Source: JAJFKB01 sp965230515 (GTDB lineage Bacteria > Pseudomonadota > Gammaproteobacteria > Pseudomonadales > IMCC2047). From it: 64,000 nucleotides of DNA. Below are positions 25,302 through 34,872 of this stretch, piece by piece. Location: assembly GCA_965230515.1 (NCBI GenBank), contig OZ246007.1:3348001-3412000 (forward strand), read 5' to 3'. Every line of letters starts with the position of its first letter. The first letter of the stretch is position 1. The notes under the pieces are model-generated. The model did not search any database, had not been told where the DNA came from, and was given only the letters and a program-made list of their open reading frames with translations. The translations under genes were made by a program, and so were the position numbers.

Positions 25302-27218
25302 ATGTGCGGTATAGCCGGCATTTTTGACATTCAAGAACAACGCGCGATCAACGAAAAGGTGCTGGCGCACATGAATCAGGTCCAATTTCATCGTGGCCCT
25401 GACGAAGGCGGTATGCATATTGAGCCAGGCATCGGTCTCGCTCACCGCCGCTTATCCATCATCGACATATCAACCGGGCAGCAACCAATGCTGAACCCGG
25501 AGAAAAATGTCTGTATTGTATTCAATGGCGAGATCTATAACTTCAAGGACATTCGATGTGAACTTGAAAAGCTCGGTTATACCTTTCAAACCCACTCCGA
25601 TACCGAAGTAATCCTGCTAGCCTGGCAGGCGTGGGGCGAAGCCTGCGTCAACCGGCTGCGCGGCATGTTTGCATTTGCGATTTGGGATAACGAGCGGGAA
25701 ATACTGTTTCTTGCACGAGATCGCGTGGGTATCAAACCGCTTTTTTACTCGCTACTGCCGACTGGCCAATTTATCTTTGGATCAGAGCTGAAAGTGCTCA
25801 CAGCACACCCGCAACTGGAGCAGAAAATCGACCCGTTGGCGCTTGAGGATTACTTCGCTTTTGGCTATATCGCCGAACCGAAAACAGTTTATGAGCAGGT
25901 ATATAAGTTGCCTCCGGGCCACACACTGACCCTGAAAAGAGGGGCAGGGCTGCCTCAACCTTCCTCTTATTGGGATCTAGCGTTCAGCTCGGATGAGGGG
26001 TTAAAAGAAGCGGATTTGCGAATAGAACTTATCGATCGCTTTAAAGAAGCGGTTGATATCCGTATGGTGTCTGAGGTGCCGCTGGGGGCTTTTCTGTCCG
26101 GTGGTGTGGATTCAAGCGGTGTGGTTGCGATGATGGGCCAGCTTCAGTCAGATCCGGTGAACACCTGTGCTATCGCCTTTGATGAAAAGCAGTTTAACGA
26201 ATCCGAATTCGCGCAAATGGTGGCGGATCGCTATCAAACCAATCACTTTGTACAGACTGTTAATACGGAAGATTTTGATCTGATTGACAGATTGGCAATG
26301 CTCTATGACGAGCCTTATGCAGACAGCTCAGCGATGCCGACTTATCGGGTGTGTGAGTTAGCCAAGCAACGTGTTACGGTGGCTCTTTCGGGTGATGGTG
26401 GCGATGAAACCTTTGCCGGTTACCGGCGCTACCGTTGGCACATGAACGAAGAAAAGCTTCGTGGTTGCTTGCCACTGGCGTTGCGTAAACCGCTGTTTGG
26501 TACATTGGGACGGTTATACCCCAAAGCGGACTGGGCACCAAAGGTATTTAGAGCAAAAAGTACCTTTCAATCGCTGGCCATGGATAGTGTTCAGGGCTAT
26601 TTTCATACGGTATCTTTAATGCGTGATCAGGATCGCAAAAAACTGTTTAGCCATTCGTTAAAGCGAGATCAACAGGGTTATAACGCGATTGAAGTGTTCA
26701 GAGAGCATGCCAAAAAATTTCAGGGCGAAGATGTGCTTTCCCTGATTCAATACCTGGATTTTAAAACCTATCTGGTGGGCGATATCCTGACTAAAGTAGA
26801 CCGCGCCAGCATGGCGCATGCGCTAGAGGTAAGGGTGCCTCTGCTGGACCATGAGTTTCTGGAGTGGAGCGCAAAAATACCATCAAGTCTGAAATTGAAC
26901 GGCCAGACAACCAAGCATCTGTTTAAAAAATCATTGGAGCCTTATTTGCCTCAAGATGTGCTCTACAGGCCAAAAATGGGTTTTTCGGTGCCGCTTGCAC
27001 AATGGTTCAGAGGCCCGCTCAAGGAGCGTGTGCAAAATGCGCTACTGGGAGACATTATCGGCGACAGTGGCCTGTTTAATATGGACCATATTGCCCAATT
27101 GGTCGAACAACATCAGAGTGGGCGAAGGGATTTCAGCGCCCCGATCTGGTCGCTTTTGATGTTCGAGTCGTTTTCCAGGCAGTGTATGCACAAGCCGGTT
27201 AACTATGAAGCAGCTTAG
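25302..27218 (+). CDS. exosortase A-associated asparagine synthase-type amidotransferase
   Basis: 638 residues, full length. Class II glutaminase domain first: MCGIAGIFD with the nucleophile Cys2, then HRGPDEGG, LAHRRLSIID and FNGEIYNF. The synthetase domain follows with the PP-loop FLSGGVDSSGVV near 265-276 and LSGDGGDETFAGY. It takes ammonia from glutamine and forms an amide on a carboxylate, most likely a uronic acid or amino acid on the polysaccharide rather than free aspartate, as proposed for this exosortase-linked family (TIGR03108). AAGGAACAGGG precedes the ATG. A second, unusual relative lies at 41848-43677. Confidence 0.92.
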   Translation: MCGIAGIFDIQEQRAINEKVLAHMNQVQFHRGPDEGGMHIEPGIGLAHRRLSIIDISTGQQPMLNPEKNVCIVFNGEIYNFKDIRCELEKLGYTFQTHSDTEVILLAWQAWGEACVNRLRGMFAFAIWDNEREILFLARDRVGIKPLFYSLLPTGQFIFGSELKVLTAHPQLEQKIDPLALEDYFAFGYIAEPKTVYEQVYKLPPGHTLTLKRGAGLPQPSSYWDLAFSSDEGLKEADLRIELIDRFKEAVDIRMVSEVPLGAFLSGGVDSSGVVAMMGQLQSDPVNTCAIAFDEKQFNESEFAQMVADRYQTNHFVQTVNTEDFDLIDRLAMLYDEPYADSSAMPTYRVCELAKQRVTVALSGDGGDETFAGYRRYRWHMNEEKLRGCLPLALRKPLFGTLGRLYPKADWAPKVFRAKSTFQSLAMDSVQGYFHTVSLMRDQDRKKLFSHSLKRDQQGYNAIEVFREHAKKFQGEDVLSLIQYLDFKTYLVGDILTKVDRASMAHALEVRVPLLDHEFLEWSAKIPSSLKLNGQTTKHLFKKSLEPYLPQDVLYRPKMGFSVPLAQWFRGPLKERVQNALLGDIIGDSGLFNMDHIAQLVEQHQSGRRDFSAPIWSLLMFESFSRQCMHKPVNYEAA

Positions 27219-27236
27219 AGTCGGAGTGGTAGTAAG

Positions 27237-27443
27237 CCCCCTCACCCTAGCCCTCTCCCAGAGGGAGAGGGAACAAATTCAACTCGTGATTGAAAAATGT
27301 ACCGAACAATCACCGCGCTCATCGGGTAAAGCAAGAACGATATTCCCTTCCTTTGGCGGAAAGTTTGAACAATTTAATTCCCTTTGGGAGAAAGCACGAA
27401 TATATCCCCTCTCCCTCTGGGAGAGGGTTAGGGTGAGGGCAAT
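27237..27443. repeat. palindromic repeat cluster E
   Basis: Opens with CCTCACCCTAGCCCTCTCCC and closes with the inverse CTCTCCCTCTGGGAGAGGGT followed by TAGGGTGAGGG, with a less conserved centre (GGCGGAAAGTTTGAAC). The closing GTGAGGG serves as the ribosome-binding region of the next gene (ATG 27449). No gene is contained. Confidence 0.88.
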
Positions 27444-27448
27444 ATAAA

Positions 27449-28651
27449 ATGAAAATTCTCCACATCCTCGACCACTCAATCCCCCTGCACAGCGGATATA
27501 CCTTCCGTACTCGCGCTATTCTGAACCAGCAGCGGGCAATGGGTTGGGAAACATTTCATATCACCAGTCCCAAACAGGGTGCCACGGAGTCGCTTAAAGA
27601 GCATATTGACGGGCTTGAATTTTATCGTACACCACTACCCAATGGTTATGCCGGGCGACTACCCATGTTAAAACAGCTGTCCATTGTACCAACCTTGAGG
27701 GAAAGGCTGGATCAGGTGGTGGAAGAAGTAAAACCGGATGTTCTGCACGCGCATTCACCATCGCTTAATGGTCTGGCGGCGCTGAAAGTGGCGCGAAAGC
27801 ATAAGCTGCCACTGGTCTATGAGGTGAGGGCTTTTTGGGAAGATGCGGCCGTGGATCATGGTACCAGCAGCGAGTGGGGCTTGCGTTACCGCCTGACTCG
27901 CGCCAGCGAAACCCTGGTGTTAAAGAATGCCAATGCGGTCACGACCATCTGCGAGGGATTGAGAGGTGAGATGATCAGTCGTGGTATTCCCGAGAAAAAA
28001 ATAACGGTTATTCCCAATGCGGTTGATTTGAGTAGTTTTTCAGCGGATTGTGAAGTTGATGTGACTTTAAAGGAGCAACTCGGGCTTAAGGATTCGACAG
28101 TGCTCGGTTTCCTTGGCTCCTTTTACGCATATGAAGGGTTGGCATTGTTGATTGATACGATGCCCTCGCTGATCAGCAGCAATCCGGGAATCAAGTTATT
28201 ACTGGTGGGTGGTGGTCCTGAAGAGCCGTCATTAAAGGCCAAAGTTCAACACCTGGGTTTGGAGAACAGTGTAATATTTACCGGGCGTGTCCCCCATCAG
28301 GAGGTGCAAAGGTATTACAGTTTGATCGATGTTCTCGTCTTTCCCCGCCTGTCAATGCGACTCACCGATCTGGTTACGCCGTTAAAGCCTTTGGAAGCGA
28401 TGGCACAGAACAAGATTGTGCTGGCTTCAAATGTTGGCGGGCACAAAGAACTGATCCGCGATAGTGAAAATGGTTTTTTATTTGAAAGTGGCGACGAAAA
28501 TGACCTTAAGCAGCGCATACTGGAAGTTATCGGTTGTCGTGACCGCTGGGATCAGATCAAGCGAGAGGGGCGTTCTTATGTGGAAGCTGAGCGGAACTGG
28601 GCCGCGAGCGTAGGGCGCTACCACGCAGTCTATCGAGAATTATTAGGGTAA
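27449..28651 (+). CDS. exosortase A-associated glycosyltransferase (GT4, Daro_2409/TIGR04063 type)
   Basis: 400 residues. The start MKILHILDHSIPLHSGYTFRTR is the hallmark of this exosortase-linked family. The acceptor half includes LHAHSPSLNGLAALKVARK, and the donor half LGFLGSFYAYEGLALLI, LLVGGGPEEPSL and TDLVTPLKPLEAMAQNK, the modified E-x7-E region. Cytoplasmic sugar transferase acting on the lipid-linked repeat unit. GAGGG from repeat cluster E lies 9 bases before the ATG. The next glycosyltransferase starts 10 bases after the stop, so they are co-transcribed. Confidence 0.9.
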   Translation: MKILHILDHSIPLHSGYTFRTRAILNQQRAMGWETFHITSPKQGATESLKEHIDGLEFYRTPLPNGYAGRLPMLKQLSIVPTLRERLDQVVEEVKPDVLHAHSPSLNGLAALKVARKHKLPLVYEVRAFWEDAAVDHGTSSEWGLRYRLTRASETLVLKNANAVTTICEGLRGEMISRGIPEKKITVIPNAVDLSSFSADCEVDVTLKEQLGLKDSTVLGFLGSFYAYEGLALLIDTMPSLISSNPGIKLLLVGGGPEEPSLKAKVQHLGLENSVIFTGRVPHQEVQRYYSLIDVLVFPRLSMRLTDLVTPLKPLEAMAQNKIVLASNVGGHKELIRDSENGFLFESGDENDLKQRILEVIGCRDRWDQIKREGRSYVEAERNWAASVGRYHAVYRELLG

Positions 28652-28661
28652 AAGATACAAA

Positions 28662-29738
28662 ATGAGGGATATCAGAATAGCAGTTGTAGGTCCGCTACCA
28701 CCCCCATTTGGAGGAATGGCTAGAATAACGGAGCAGCTATCTGAACTGATCGCGAATAGAGGTATAGCCGTTGAGGTGATTAGGACAAACAGACCATATA
28801 GACCGAAAATGGTAGGCAACCTGAAGGGAATTAGAGCGGTTTTCCGTTTATTTGATTACATGCTGGATATTATTCGTGTGACTTCCAGGGTTGATCTGAT
28901 CCACTTGATGGCCAATTCCGGTTGGTCCTGGCATCTATTTGCTGCCCCGGTTTTGTGGATAGCCTGGTTACGAGGCGTTTCAGTAGTATTGCATTACCAT
29001 GGTGGTAACGCTGAGAGTTTTTTTTCAAGATCCTGGCTGCTAGTAAAGCCTAGTTTGAAGAGGGCTCGTGTAGTGATAATACCAAGTGGCTTTTTACAAG
29101 AAGTGTTTAAGAAACGAAATATAAAGGTGAAGTTGATACCCAACATAGTGGATATAGAGAGGTTTCAGCCTAATCATGAAAAAACTTGTAGTCGTCATCC
29201 AAATATAGTCACCGTGAGAAATTTGGAAAAAATATATGATATTGGTAATGTTATACGCGCCTTTCAGGTAGTTTTAAGTAAATATCCTCGTGCGAAATTA
29301 ACAATTGCTGGCTCGGGCCCTGAGGAGGAAGACTTAAGAGAACTAAGTGATCGACTTGGAATATCTGAATCTACTTTTTTCTGTGGAAAGCTAAATTACA
29401 ACCAAATAATAGACCTGTATAGAGAAGCCGATCTAATGGTCAATACAAGTCTTGTAGATAATGCCCCTATTTCAATACTGGAGGCGTTTGCATCTCGAGT
29501 ACCTGTGGTAACAACTGATGTTGGGGGTATTCCCTTTATGGTGAGGCATCGAGTAAATGGTATGTTGGTTAAACCAAAAGAACCAAAAGCAACGGCACAA
29601 TCAATACTGGAAGTGTTGGAGAATGATAGATTGAAAAATAGACTCATTGAGGGGGGTGAAAAAGAAGTATTGAAACATGACCAGACGCGGGTAACTCAAC
29701 AGTTGCTGGATCTTTACCAGCAGGTGCTGAGTTCATGA
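28662..29738 (+). CDS. GT4-family glycosyltransferase
   Basis: 358 residues. Typical GT4 features: VVGPLPPPFGGMARITEQL at the N-terminus, IPNIVDIERFQPN between the domains, ITIAGSGPEEEDLREL-like donor strand (LTIAGSGPEEEDL) and PISILEAFASRVPVVTTDVGG with the E-x7-E motif. Sugar and linkage cannot be read from sequence. It is more AT-rich than its upstream neighbour and begins the variable part of the locus, where no palindromic repeats are seen until 49 kb. The stop is 7 bases before the next start. Confidence 0.88.
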   Translation: MRDIRIAVVGPLPPPFGGMARITEQLSELIANRGIAVEVIRTNRPYRPKMVGNLKGIRAVFRLFDYMLDIIRVTSRVDLIHLMANSGWSWHLFAAPVLWIAWLRGVSVVLHYHGGNAESFFSRSWLLVKPSLKRARVVIIPSGFLQEVFKKRNIKVKLIPNIVDIERFQPNHEKTCSRHPNIVTVRNLEKIYDIGNVIRAFQVVLSKYPRAKLTIAGSGPEEEDLRELSDRLGISESTFFCGKLNYNQIIDLYREADLMVNTSLVDNAPISILEAFASRVPVVTTDVGGIPFMVRHRVNGMLVKPKEPKATAQSILEVLENDRLKNRLIEGGEKEVLKHDQTRVTQQLLDLYQQVLSS

Positions 29739-29745
29739 GGACCAA

Positions 29746-31092
29746 ATGAGCGGCCTCTACACCCGACTGGTCTCCGGCGTTATCTTCCCTCTGCACGAAC
29801 GCCTCAAAGGACATACTACTATGGCCGACAGGCGTGCGCTGGAGCAAAGCCAGTGGTTGACCAAAGATCAGCTCGATCAGCTGCAATCGCAGAGGCTAAG
29901 GGATTTTATACATTCAGTGAGCGCCAGTGTACCTTACTATCAAGCATTATTTAATGAGTTGAATCTGGATCCGAACTCTATACGGTCAGCTACGGATCTG
30001 CAAAAACTACCCTTTCTGACAAAACAGATTATCCGTGCGAATACTGACCGGATGAAGGCGGTTGATGCAAAGAGCCTCAATCAGTTCAACACGGGCGGTT
30101 CCAGCGGCGAGCCATTGGTTTTCTATATTGGCAATGAGCGGGTCAGCAGGGACGTAGCAGCAAAGTGGCGGGCAACGCGCTGGTGGGATGTTGATATTGG
30201 CGATAAGGAGATTGTTCTTTGGGGTTCTCCTATAGAGTTGGGCGCACAGGATTATGTCCGACTGCTTCGGGACAAACTGTTAAGAACAAGATTGTTGCCT
30301 GCTTTTGAAATGTCACAAGAGAAGATTGGTGATTTTATCGCTGAGATTCAGGCCGTTAAACCAGCGATGCTGTTCGGTTATCCCTCAGCGTTTAGCCTGA
30401 TCGCGGAGCAGGCCAAAGCGAATGGCATTCAATTGGATAACCTGGGTATCAAAGTGTTGTTTGTGACATCAGAAAAGCTATATGAGCACCAACGGGAACT
30501 ACTGGAAAGTACTTTCGGCTGCCCGGTTGCCAATGGCTATGGCGGTAGAGATGCTGGTTTTATTGCACATCAATGCCCTAAGGGTAATATGCACATTACC
30601 GCAGAAGATATCATTGTTGAAATTATTGGTCAGGATGGTCAGGTGTTGCCTAACGGAGAGGCCGGCGAGATTGTCACAACCCATTTGGCTACCCGGGATT
30701 TCCCCTTTATTCGATATAAAACGGGTGACGTTGGGGTATTGGATGATCAGCCGTGTCCCTGTGGTCGTGGCTTGCCGGTACTGAAAGAGATTCAGGGGCG
30801 CAGCACAGATTTTGTTGTCGCGGCCAATGGAACCAAAATGCATGGGTTGGCATTGATCTATGTGCTACGAGAGATGCCATCGGTGCGAGAGTTCAAAATT
30901 ATTCAGGAAAGCAAAGTGCTAACCCGGGTACAGTTGGTTTCTGAAGCTGACTTTGATGAAGTTGCGAAGGTGCAGGTTATTGAAGGGTTTAAAAAACGGT
31001 TGGGCGCTGAGGTGGATGTTGTCATAGAGGAAGTAGATGGGATTTTAGCTGAAGCATCGGGGAAGATGAGGTATGTGGTGAGTTATGTCTAA
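29746..31092 (+). CDS. PaaK-like AMP-dependent ligase (phenylacetate-CoA ligase/CapK family)
   Basis: 448 residues. The AMP-binding P-loop is FNTGGSSGEPLVFY near 116-129; the adenylation core continues with VANGYGGRDAGFIAHQC and TTHLATRDFPFIRYKTGDVG, and the CPCGRGLPVLKEIQGR metal-like Cys motif is typical of the family. Relatives in polysaccharide loci (CapK) are thought to activate an acyl or aromatic acid for transfer to the polymer, but none is well characterised. TGAGGA lies 5 bases before the ATG. It may supply an acyl group for one of the acyltransferases in this locus. Confidence 0.85.
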   Translation: MSGLYTRLVSGVIFPLHERLKGHTTMADRRALEQSQWLTKDQLDQLQSQRLRDFIHSVSASVPYYQALFNELNLDPNSIRSATDLQKLPFLTKQIIRANTDRMKAVDAKSLNQFNTGGSSGEPLVFYIGNERVSRDVAAKWRATRWWDVDIGDKEIVLWGSPIELGAQDYVRLLRDKLLRTRLLPAFEMSQEKIGDFIAEIQAVKPAMLFGYPSAFSLIAEQAKANGIQLDNLGIKVLFVTSEKLYEHQRELLESTFGCPVANGYGGRDAGFIAHQCPKGNMHITAEDIIVEIIGQDGQVLPNGEAGEIVTTHLATRDFPFIRYKTGDVGVLDDQPCPCGRGLPVLKEIQGRSTDFVVAANGTKMHGLALIYVLREMPSVREFKIIQESKVLTRVQLVSEADFDEVAKVQVIEGFKKRLGAEVDVVIEEVDGILAEASGKMRYVVSYV

Positions 31093-31133
31093 ATATAGCG
31101 TGGATTGTATGACCCAAAGAACGGAAAGCATCG

Positions 31134-32423
31134 ATGCGTGACATTGCTCTAACAATTATAGTATTTGGTTTGCTGCCTTACATTCTTATGAGACCGCAGA
31201 TAGGCATTTATGCGTGGAGTTGGTTGAGCTATATGAACCCCCATCGTCTTACTTGGGGGTTTGCTTATTCCATGCCCTTTGCACAGATAGTGGCGATAAC
31301 TTCCTTGATTAGTGTTTTGCTTTGGAAGGAACCAAAAAGAATACCAATAACTGGATTAACTTTACTGTGGATGTTCTTTTTGGTCTGGGTTCTTATTACA
31401 ACTGTTTTTGCCATGTACCCCGAGTTTGCCTGGATTCAATATGAGAAAGTGATGAAAATCCAGCTTATTACCTTTTTGACTATTATGGTGATTAAAACGA
31501 AACAGGATCTCAATGTGTTGATCTGGGTAATTGCATTTTCAATCGGGTTCTTTGCAATTAAAGGTGGTGTTTTTACGATACAGACGTTGGGTGCTCACCG
31601 GGTTTGGGGGCCACCAAGCAGTTTTATAGAGGAAAATAATGCACTGGCAGTCGCATCTCTGATGGTGTTACCACTCTTCTACTATTTAAGGCAACAGCAA
31701 AAGCGCAGCATGGTGCGTCATTTTTTTCTGTTTTGTATGCTGTTAATAACAGTGTCTGTTATTGGATCGCAGTCTCGAGGAGCGCTAATTGCTATTTGTG
31801 CAACAGGATTTTTTCTTTGGTTAAAGACTCCGGGAAAGATCTTTTCGGGTGCTGCGATGGTTGTTTTAGCTGTTAGCGTTTTTTCTTTTATGCCGCAAAG
31901 CTGGCATGACAGGATGGACCTGATCGAAAATTATCAGCAAGACAGTTCTGCTATGGGTCGAATAGCTGCGTGGAAAATGTCGATCAATGTCGCCAATTCA
32001 AGACCATTGGGTGGTGGGTTAGATCTTTGGCGCCCAGAAACATACCAGCTTTACGGTGAAACGGCAGCAGATTGGTCGAGAGATACCGCGGCACACAGTA
32101 TTTATTTCAGTGTTTTAGCGGAACATGGGTGGTTAGGGTTATTTATGTTTATAGGTATCTTTTTCATTTGCTGGCGGACGGCGAGCAAGGTGATAAAGAC
32201 GACGAGTGGGAAGGATGAGTGGCAATGGTTGAATAACTTGATGAAGATGATCCAGGTTTCGCTGGTGGCTTACGCGTCAGGAGGCGCATTTTTACAGCTC
32301 TCTTATTTTGATCTGCCTTGGCATTTGGTTGCAGTTGTCGTGATCTCACGTACTCTCGTCGAGAAGGAAATGAATATAAAGAGCCTTAATTTATATCGAC
32401 GGGCCGCCCATGCAAATTTTTGA
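31134..32423 (+). CDS. exosortase A-associated O-antigen ligase-like membrane protein
   Basis: 429 residues with about 10-12 membrane helices. The start RDIALTIIVFGLLPYILMRPQIGIYAWSW matches the exosortase-linked O-glycosylation ligase family TIGR03097. The large periplasmic loop before the C-terminal helices includes GRIAAWKMS, RPLGGGLDLW and DTAAHSIYFSVLAEHGW, which carries the conserved His of Wzy_C/WaaL proteins. It would polymerise the repeat units or ligate glycan to a carrier in the periplasm. Starts 41 bases after the PaaK-like gene and ends 18 bases before the flippase. Confidence 0.9.
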   Translation: MRDIALTIIVFGLLPYILMRPQIGIYAWSWLSYMNPHRLTWGFAYSMPFAQIVAITSLISVLLWKEPKRIPITGLTLLWMFFLVWVLITTVFAMYPEFAWIQYEKVMKIQLITFLTIMVIKTKQDLNVLIWVIAFSIGFFAIKGGVFTIQTLGAHRVWGPPSSFIEENNALAVASLMVLPLFYYLRQQQKRSMVRHFFLFCMLLITVSVIGSQSRGALIAICATGFFLWLKTPGKIFSGAAMVVLAVSVFSFMPQSWHDRMDLIENYQQDSSAMGRIAAWKMSINVANSRPLGGGLDLWRPETYQLYGETAADWSRDTAAHSIYFSVLAEHGWLGLFMFIGIFFICWRTASKVIKTTSGKDEWQWLNNLMKMIQVSLVAYASGGAFLQLSYFDLPWHLVAVVVISRTLVEKEMNIKSLNLYRRAAHANF

Positions 32424-32441
32424 AAGCTCTAAGAGGGCGGT

Positions 32442-33941
32442 ATGATTGATAACGGTAATATCTCCAAGCAGGTCGCCGGAGGCGTCGCTTGGATGTTGGT
32501 TCTAAGAATGAGCCTGCGCGTTCTGGGACTAATAAGTACAGTTGTACTGGCGAGACTGTTAACACCAACGGACTTTGGAATTGTCGCCATTGCCATGTCC
32601 TTCTTCGCACTCCTTCACCTGATAAAAGATTTTGGCTTCGATACCGCCATTATTCAGATGCGTAATCCAACAAAAGCACATTACGATACTGCCTGGACCT
32701 TTAATTTTATCTTTGGAGTTGCTTTGGCCGTGGTCCTGGCAGGTAGCTCGGGTCAGATGGCCAAGTTTTATGACACGCCAGAGTTACAACCGCTTATTTG
32801 GGCTATTGCATCTTTGTTTATTATTGGCGGGTTAGAGAGCGTGGGGACTTTAGATTTTCGTAAGAATTTAACTTTCGACCAGGAGTTCAAGCTCAGGATT
32901 TTACCTAAGTTGATCGGTGTGCCTTGTACGCTGGTGCTTGCTTGGTGGCTGCGTAATTACTGGGCATTAACCCTGGGCACCATCATTATCCAGTTTTCGG
33001 CGCTATGCGCCGGATACCTGATGCATAGTTATAGACCACGTTTTGCTCTGTCAGCAGCCAAAGAACTTTTTAATTTTTCCAAGTGGCTGATGGCCAACAA
33101 CCTCATTTATTTTATTAATAATCGCTCCCCGGAGATGCTGGTAGGAAAGATTCTTAACCCTCAGGCGGCGGGGTTTTTTTCTATATCCAACGAAGTGGCA
33201 ATGATGACCACAACAGAGTTCAGTGCTGCAGTATCAAAGGCATCTTATCCAGGTTACGCCAAAGTAGCGCATGACATGAAAGAATTGCGCAACCTCTATT
33301 TAAATGTGATCTCTTCGACGGCTCTGCTCCTGTTCCCGATGGCATTAGGTATTGCCGCAGTTGCTAATCTGGTAGTAATTGTTTTTTTAGGTGACCAATG
33401 GCTGGAGGTGATTCCGATCATACAACTCATAGCCATTGCGGGTTTGCTCATGGCGCTGAACTCCAATGCCGGCTATGTGTTTATGGCTCTTGGAAATCCC
33501 CGACTATCTACTTTGTTAGGAACCTTTCGCGTACTGATCTTTATTCCGGCGATGATTTTCTTGCTGCAATCCAAAGGATTAGCAGGTGCCGCAGGGGCGA
33601 TTTTAGTGACTACGGTGGTTATGTTTGTGATAAGTAATCTGGTGGTTGTCGCTAAGTTGCCTGTGTCGCTGTTTGATTTAGTGCTCGCTTTCTACCGACC
33701 CTGTGTTGCTGCCGGGTTAATGTGGGTTTGCATCAGTCTACTACCAGGGCATCAGGCGGGTATTGTTGACGCGGGCATGAGCTTAATGATATCTCTAATT
33801 GTTGGTGTTATTTCTTACTTTTCTGTGCTTTTTCTGCTTTGGCAGATTAAAGGAAAACCTGGTGGACCGGAGGCCAAGATATACCAGACAGTTGCAAGGC
33901 GTTTTGGTTGTTTCAAAAAAGTGAGAAAGATCGATGTATAA
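32442..33941 (+). CDS. oligosaccharide flippase (Wzx/MOP family)
   Basis: 499 residues, about 12-14 membrane helices, with the family's start QVAGGVAWMLVLRMSLRVLGLISTVVLARLLTP kept to the usual pattern and TDFGIVAIAMS after it. It moves the undecaprenyl-linked repeat unit from the inner to the outer face of the inner membrane. The cytoplasmic end is basic (FGCFKKVRKIDV). GAGGGCGG lies just before the ATG. The next gene starts inside its last codons (8-base overlap), so the genes are translationally coupled. Confidence 0.92.
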   Translation: MIDNGNISKQVAGGVAWMLVLRMSLRVLGLISTVVLARLLTPTDFGIVAIAMSFFALLHLIKDFGFDTAIIQMRNPTKAHYDTAWTFNFIFGVALAVVLAGSSGQMAKFYDTPELQPLIWAIASLFIIGGLESVGTLDFRKNLTFDQEFKLRILPKLIGVPCTLVLAWWLRNYWALTLGTIIIQFSALCAGYLMHSYRPRFALSAAKELFNFSKWLMANNLIYFINNRSPEMLVGKILNPQAAGFFSISNEVAMMTTTEFSAAVSKASYPGYAKVAHDMKELRNLYLNVISSTALLLFPMALGIAAVANLVVIVFLGDQWLEVIPIIQLIAIAGLLMALNSNAGYVFMALGNPRLSTLLGTFRVLIFIPAMIFLLQSKGLAGAAGAILVTTVVMFVISNLVVVAKLPVSLFDLVLAFYRPCVAAGLMWVCISLLPGHQAGIVDAGMSLMISLIVGVISYFSVLFLLWQIKGKPGGPEAKIYQTVARRFGCFKKVRKIDV

Positions 33942-34872
33942 TTCAGACACACCTTCCAGTTTAGAGCAGGTTTTAAGGGCTCAGGGCAAGAGGCCTTTTA
34001 CGGTAGTAGAACCGGGTGGAAATTTTGGTGATGGGCTTATCTATTTTGGATTTGAAGCACTGGCAAGAGAACTGGGTATCCAGATTCGCTCTGTTAACCA
34101 TGAGAAACTGAATGAATTAAGTACACGGCCGGAAGAGGTGATTTATTTGCATGGTAGCGGAGGTTTTAATCACTGGTCTTCGGGAAGAGCTTTAGCAGTG
34201 CTTAGCTGGGCGATATCAAAAAAACCTGCGTTGATAATCCAGGGGCCTTGTACTATAGATGAATACGTCAATTATCTTGAGCAAATGGCGCAGGTTATCA
34301 ATGCGAACAACCAAGTGCCTCTTGCGTTCTTTGCTCGAGAGGAGACAACCTATCGGTTGTGTCAGGAACACTTTAGAGGAGAGAGTTTAGAACTTTACTT
34401 AGATCAGGACACCGCCTTCTGGGCTGATCGCAAAATGTTGGTCGCGTTAGCTGGGCGTTTGACAGACCGGTATCGCTTATATGCATTACGCGAAGATAAT
34501 GAAATTGGAGATATCGACGTATATGATCAGGGTAAAGGTGTACAGTTAGATCCCGCCTATTTTAGCAAGAGTTTCCCTCACTGGGTGCGGATTCATCTAC
34601 AGGCCAGCGAGATCATTACCAACCGCACACATTCCGCCATTGTCGGAGCACTGCTAGGAAAGCAGGTTACCATGTATCCTGGCCGCTACCATAAGAATAG
34701 TAGTATTTGGGAAAACAGCCTGAAGGATATGGGTGTGCGCTGGGGGCCTGACCTTGTCGGGGAGCCGTATCTAGGTGAAACCTCGATTTTACATAAATTG
34801 CCGCAATTACTGTGTCAGAGCTATAAACTTAACCAATTATTGCGCTGGTTTCAGAAGGTGCCATTATATTGA
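33934..34872 (+). CDS. polysaccharide pyruvyl transferase family protein
   Basis: 312 residues. The start VEPGGNFGDGLIYFGFEALAREL is the N-terminal motif of the PS_pyruv_trans family, with YLHGSGGFNHWSSG as the second motif and ITNRTHSAIVGALLGKQVTM as the conserved C-terminal one carrying the likely catalytic His. Such enzymes add ketal-linked pyruvate from PEP to a hexose, giving the polymer negative charge; some members have other roles. It overlaps the flippase by 8 bases and the following GT2 gene by 4, so it is part of one coupled transcript. Confidence 0.88.
   Translation: MYNSDTPSSLEQVLRAQGKRPFTVVEPGGNFGDGLIYFGFEALARELGIQIRSVNHEKLNELSTRPEEVIYLHGSGGFNHWSSGRALAVLSWAISKKPALIIQGPCTIDEYVNYLEQMAQVINANNQVPLAFFAREETTYRLCQEHFRGESLELYLDQDTAFWADRKMLVALAGRLTDRYRLYALREDNEIGDIDVYDQGKGVQLDPAYFSKSFPHWVRIHLQASEIITNRTHSAIVGALLGKQVTMYPGRYHKNSSIWENSLKDMGVRWGPDLVGEPYLGETSILHKLPQLLCQSYKLNQLLRWFQKVPLY

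Noticed and set aside
27205..27447. 80-codon frame after the asparagine synthase
   Set aside because: Begins inside the previous gene and continues through repeat cluster E; no independent start signal.
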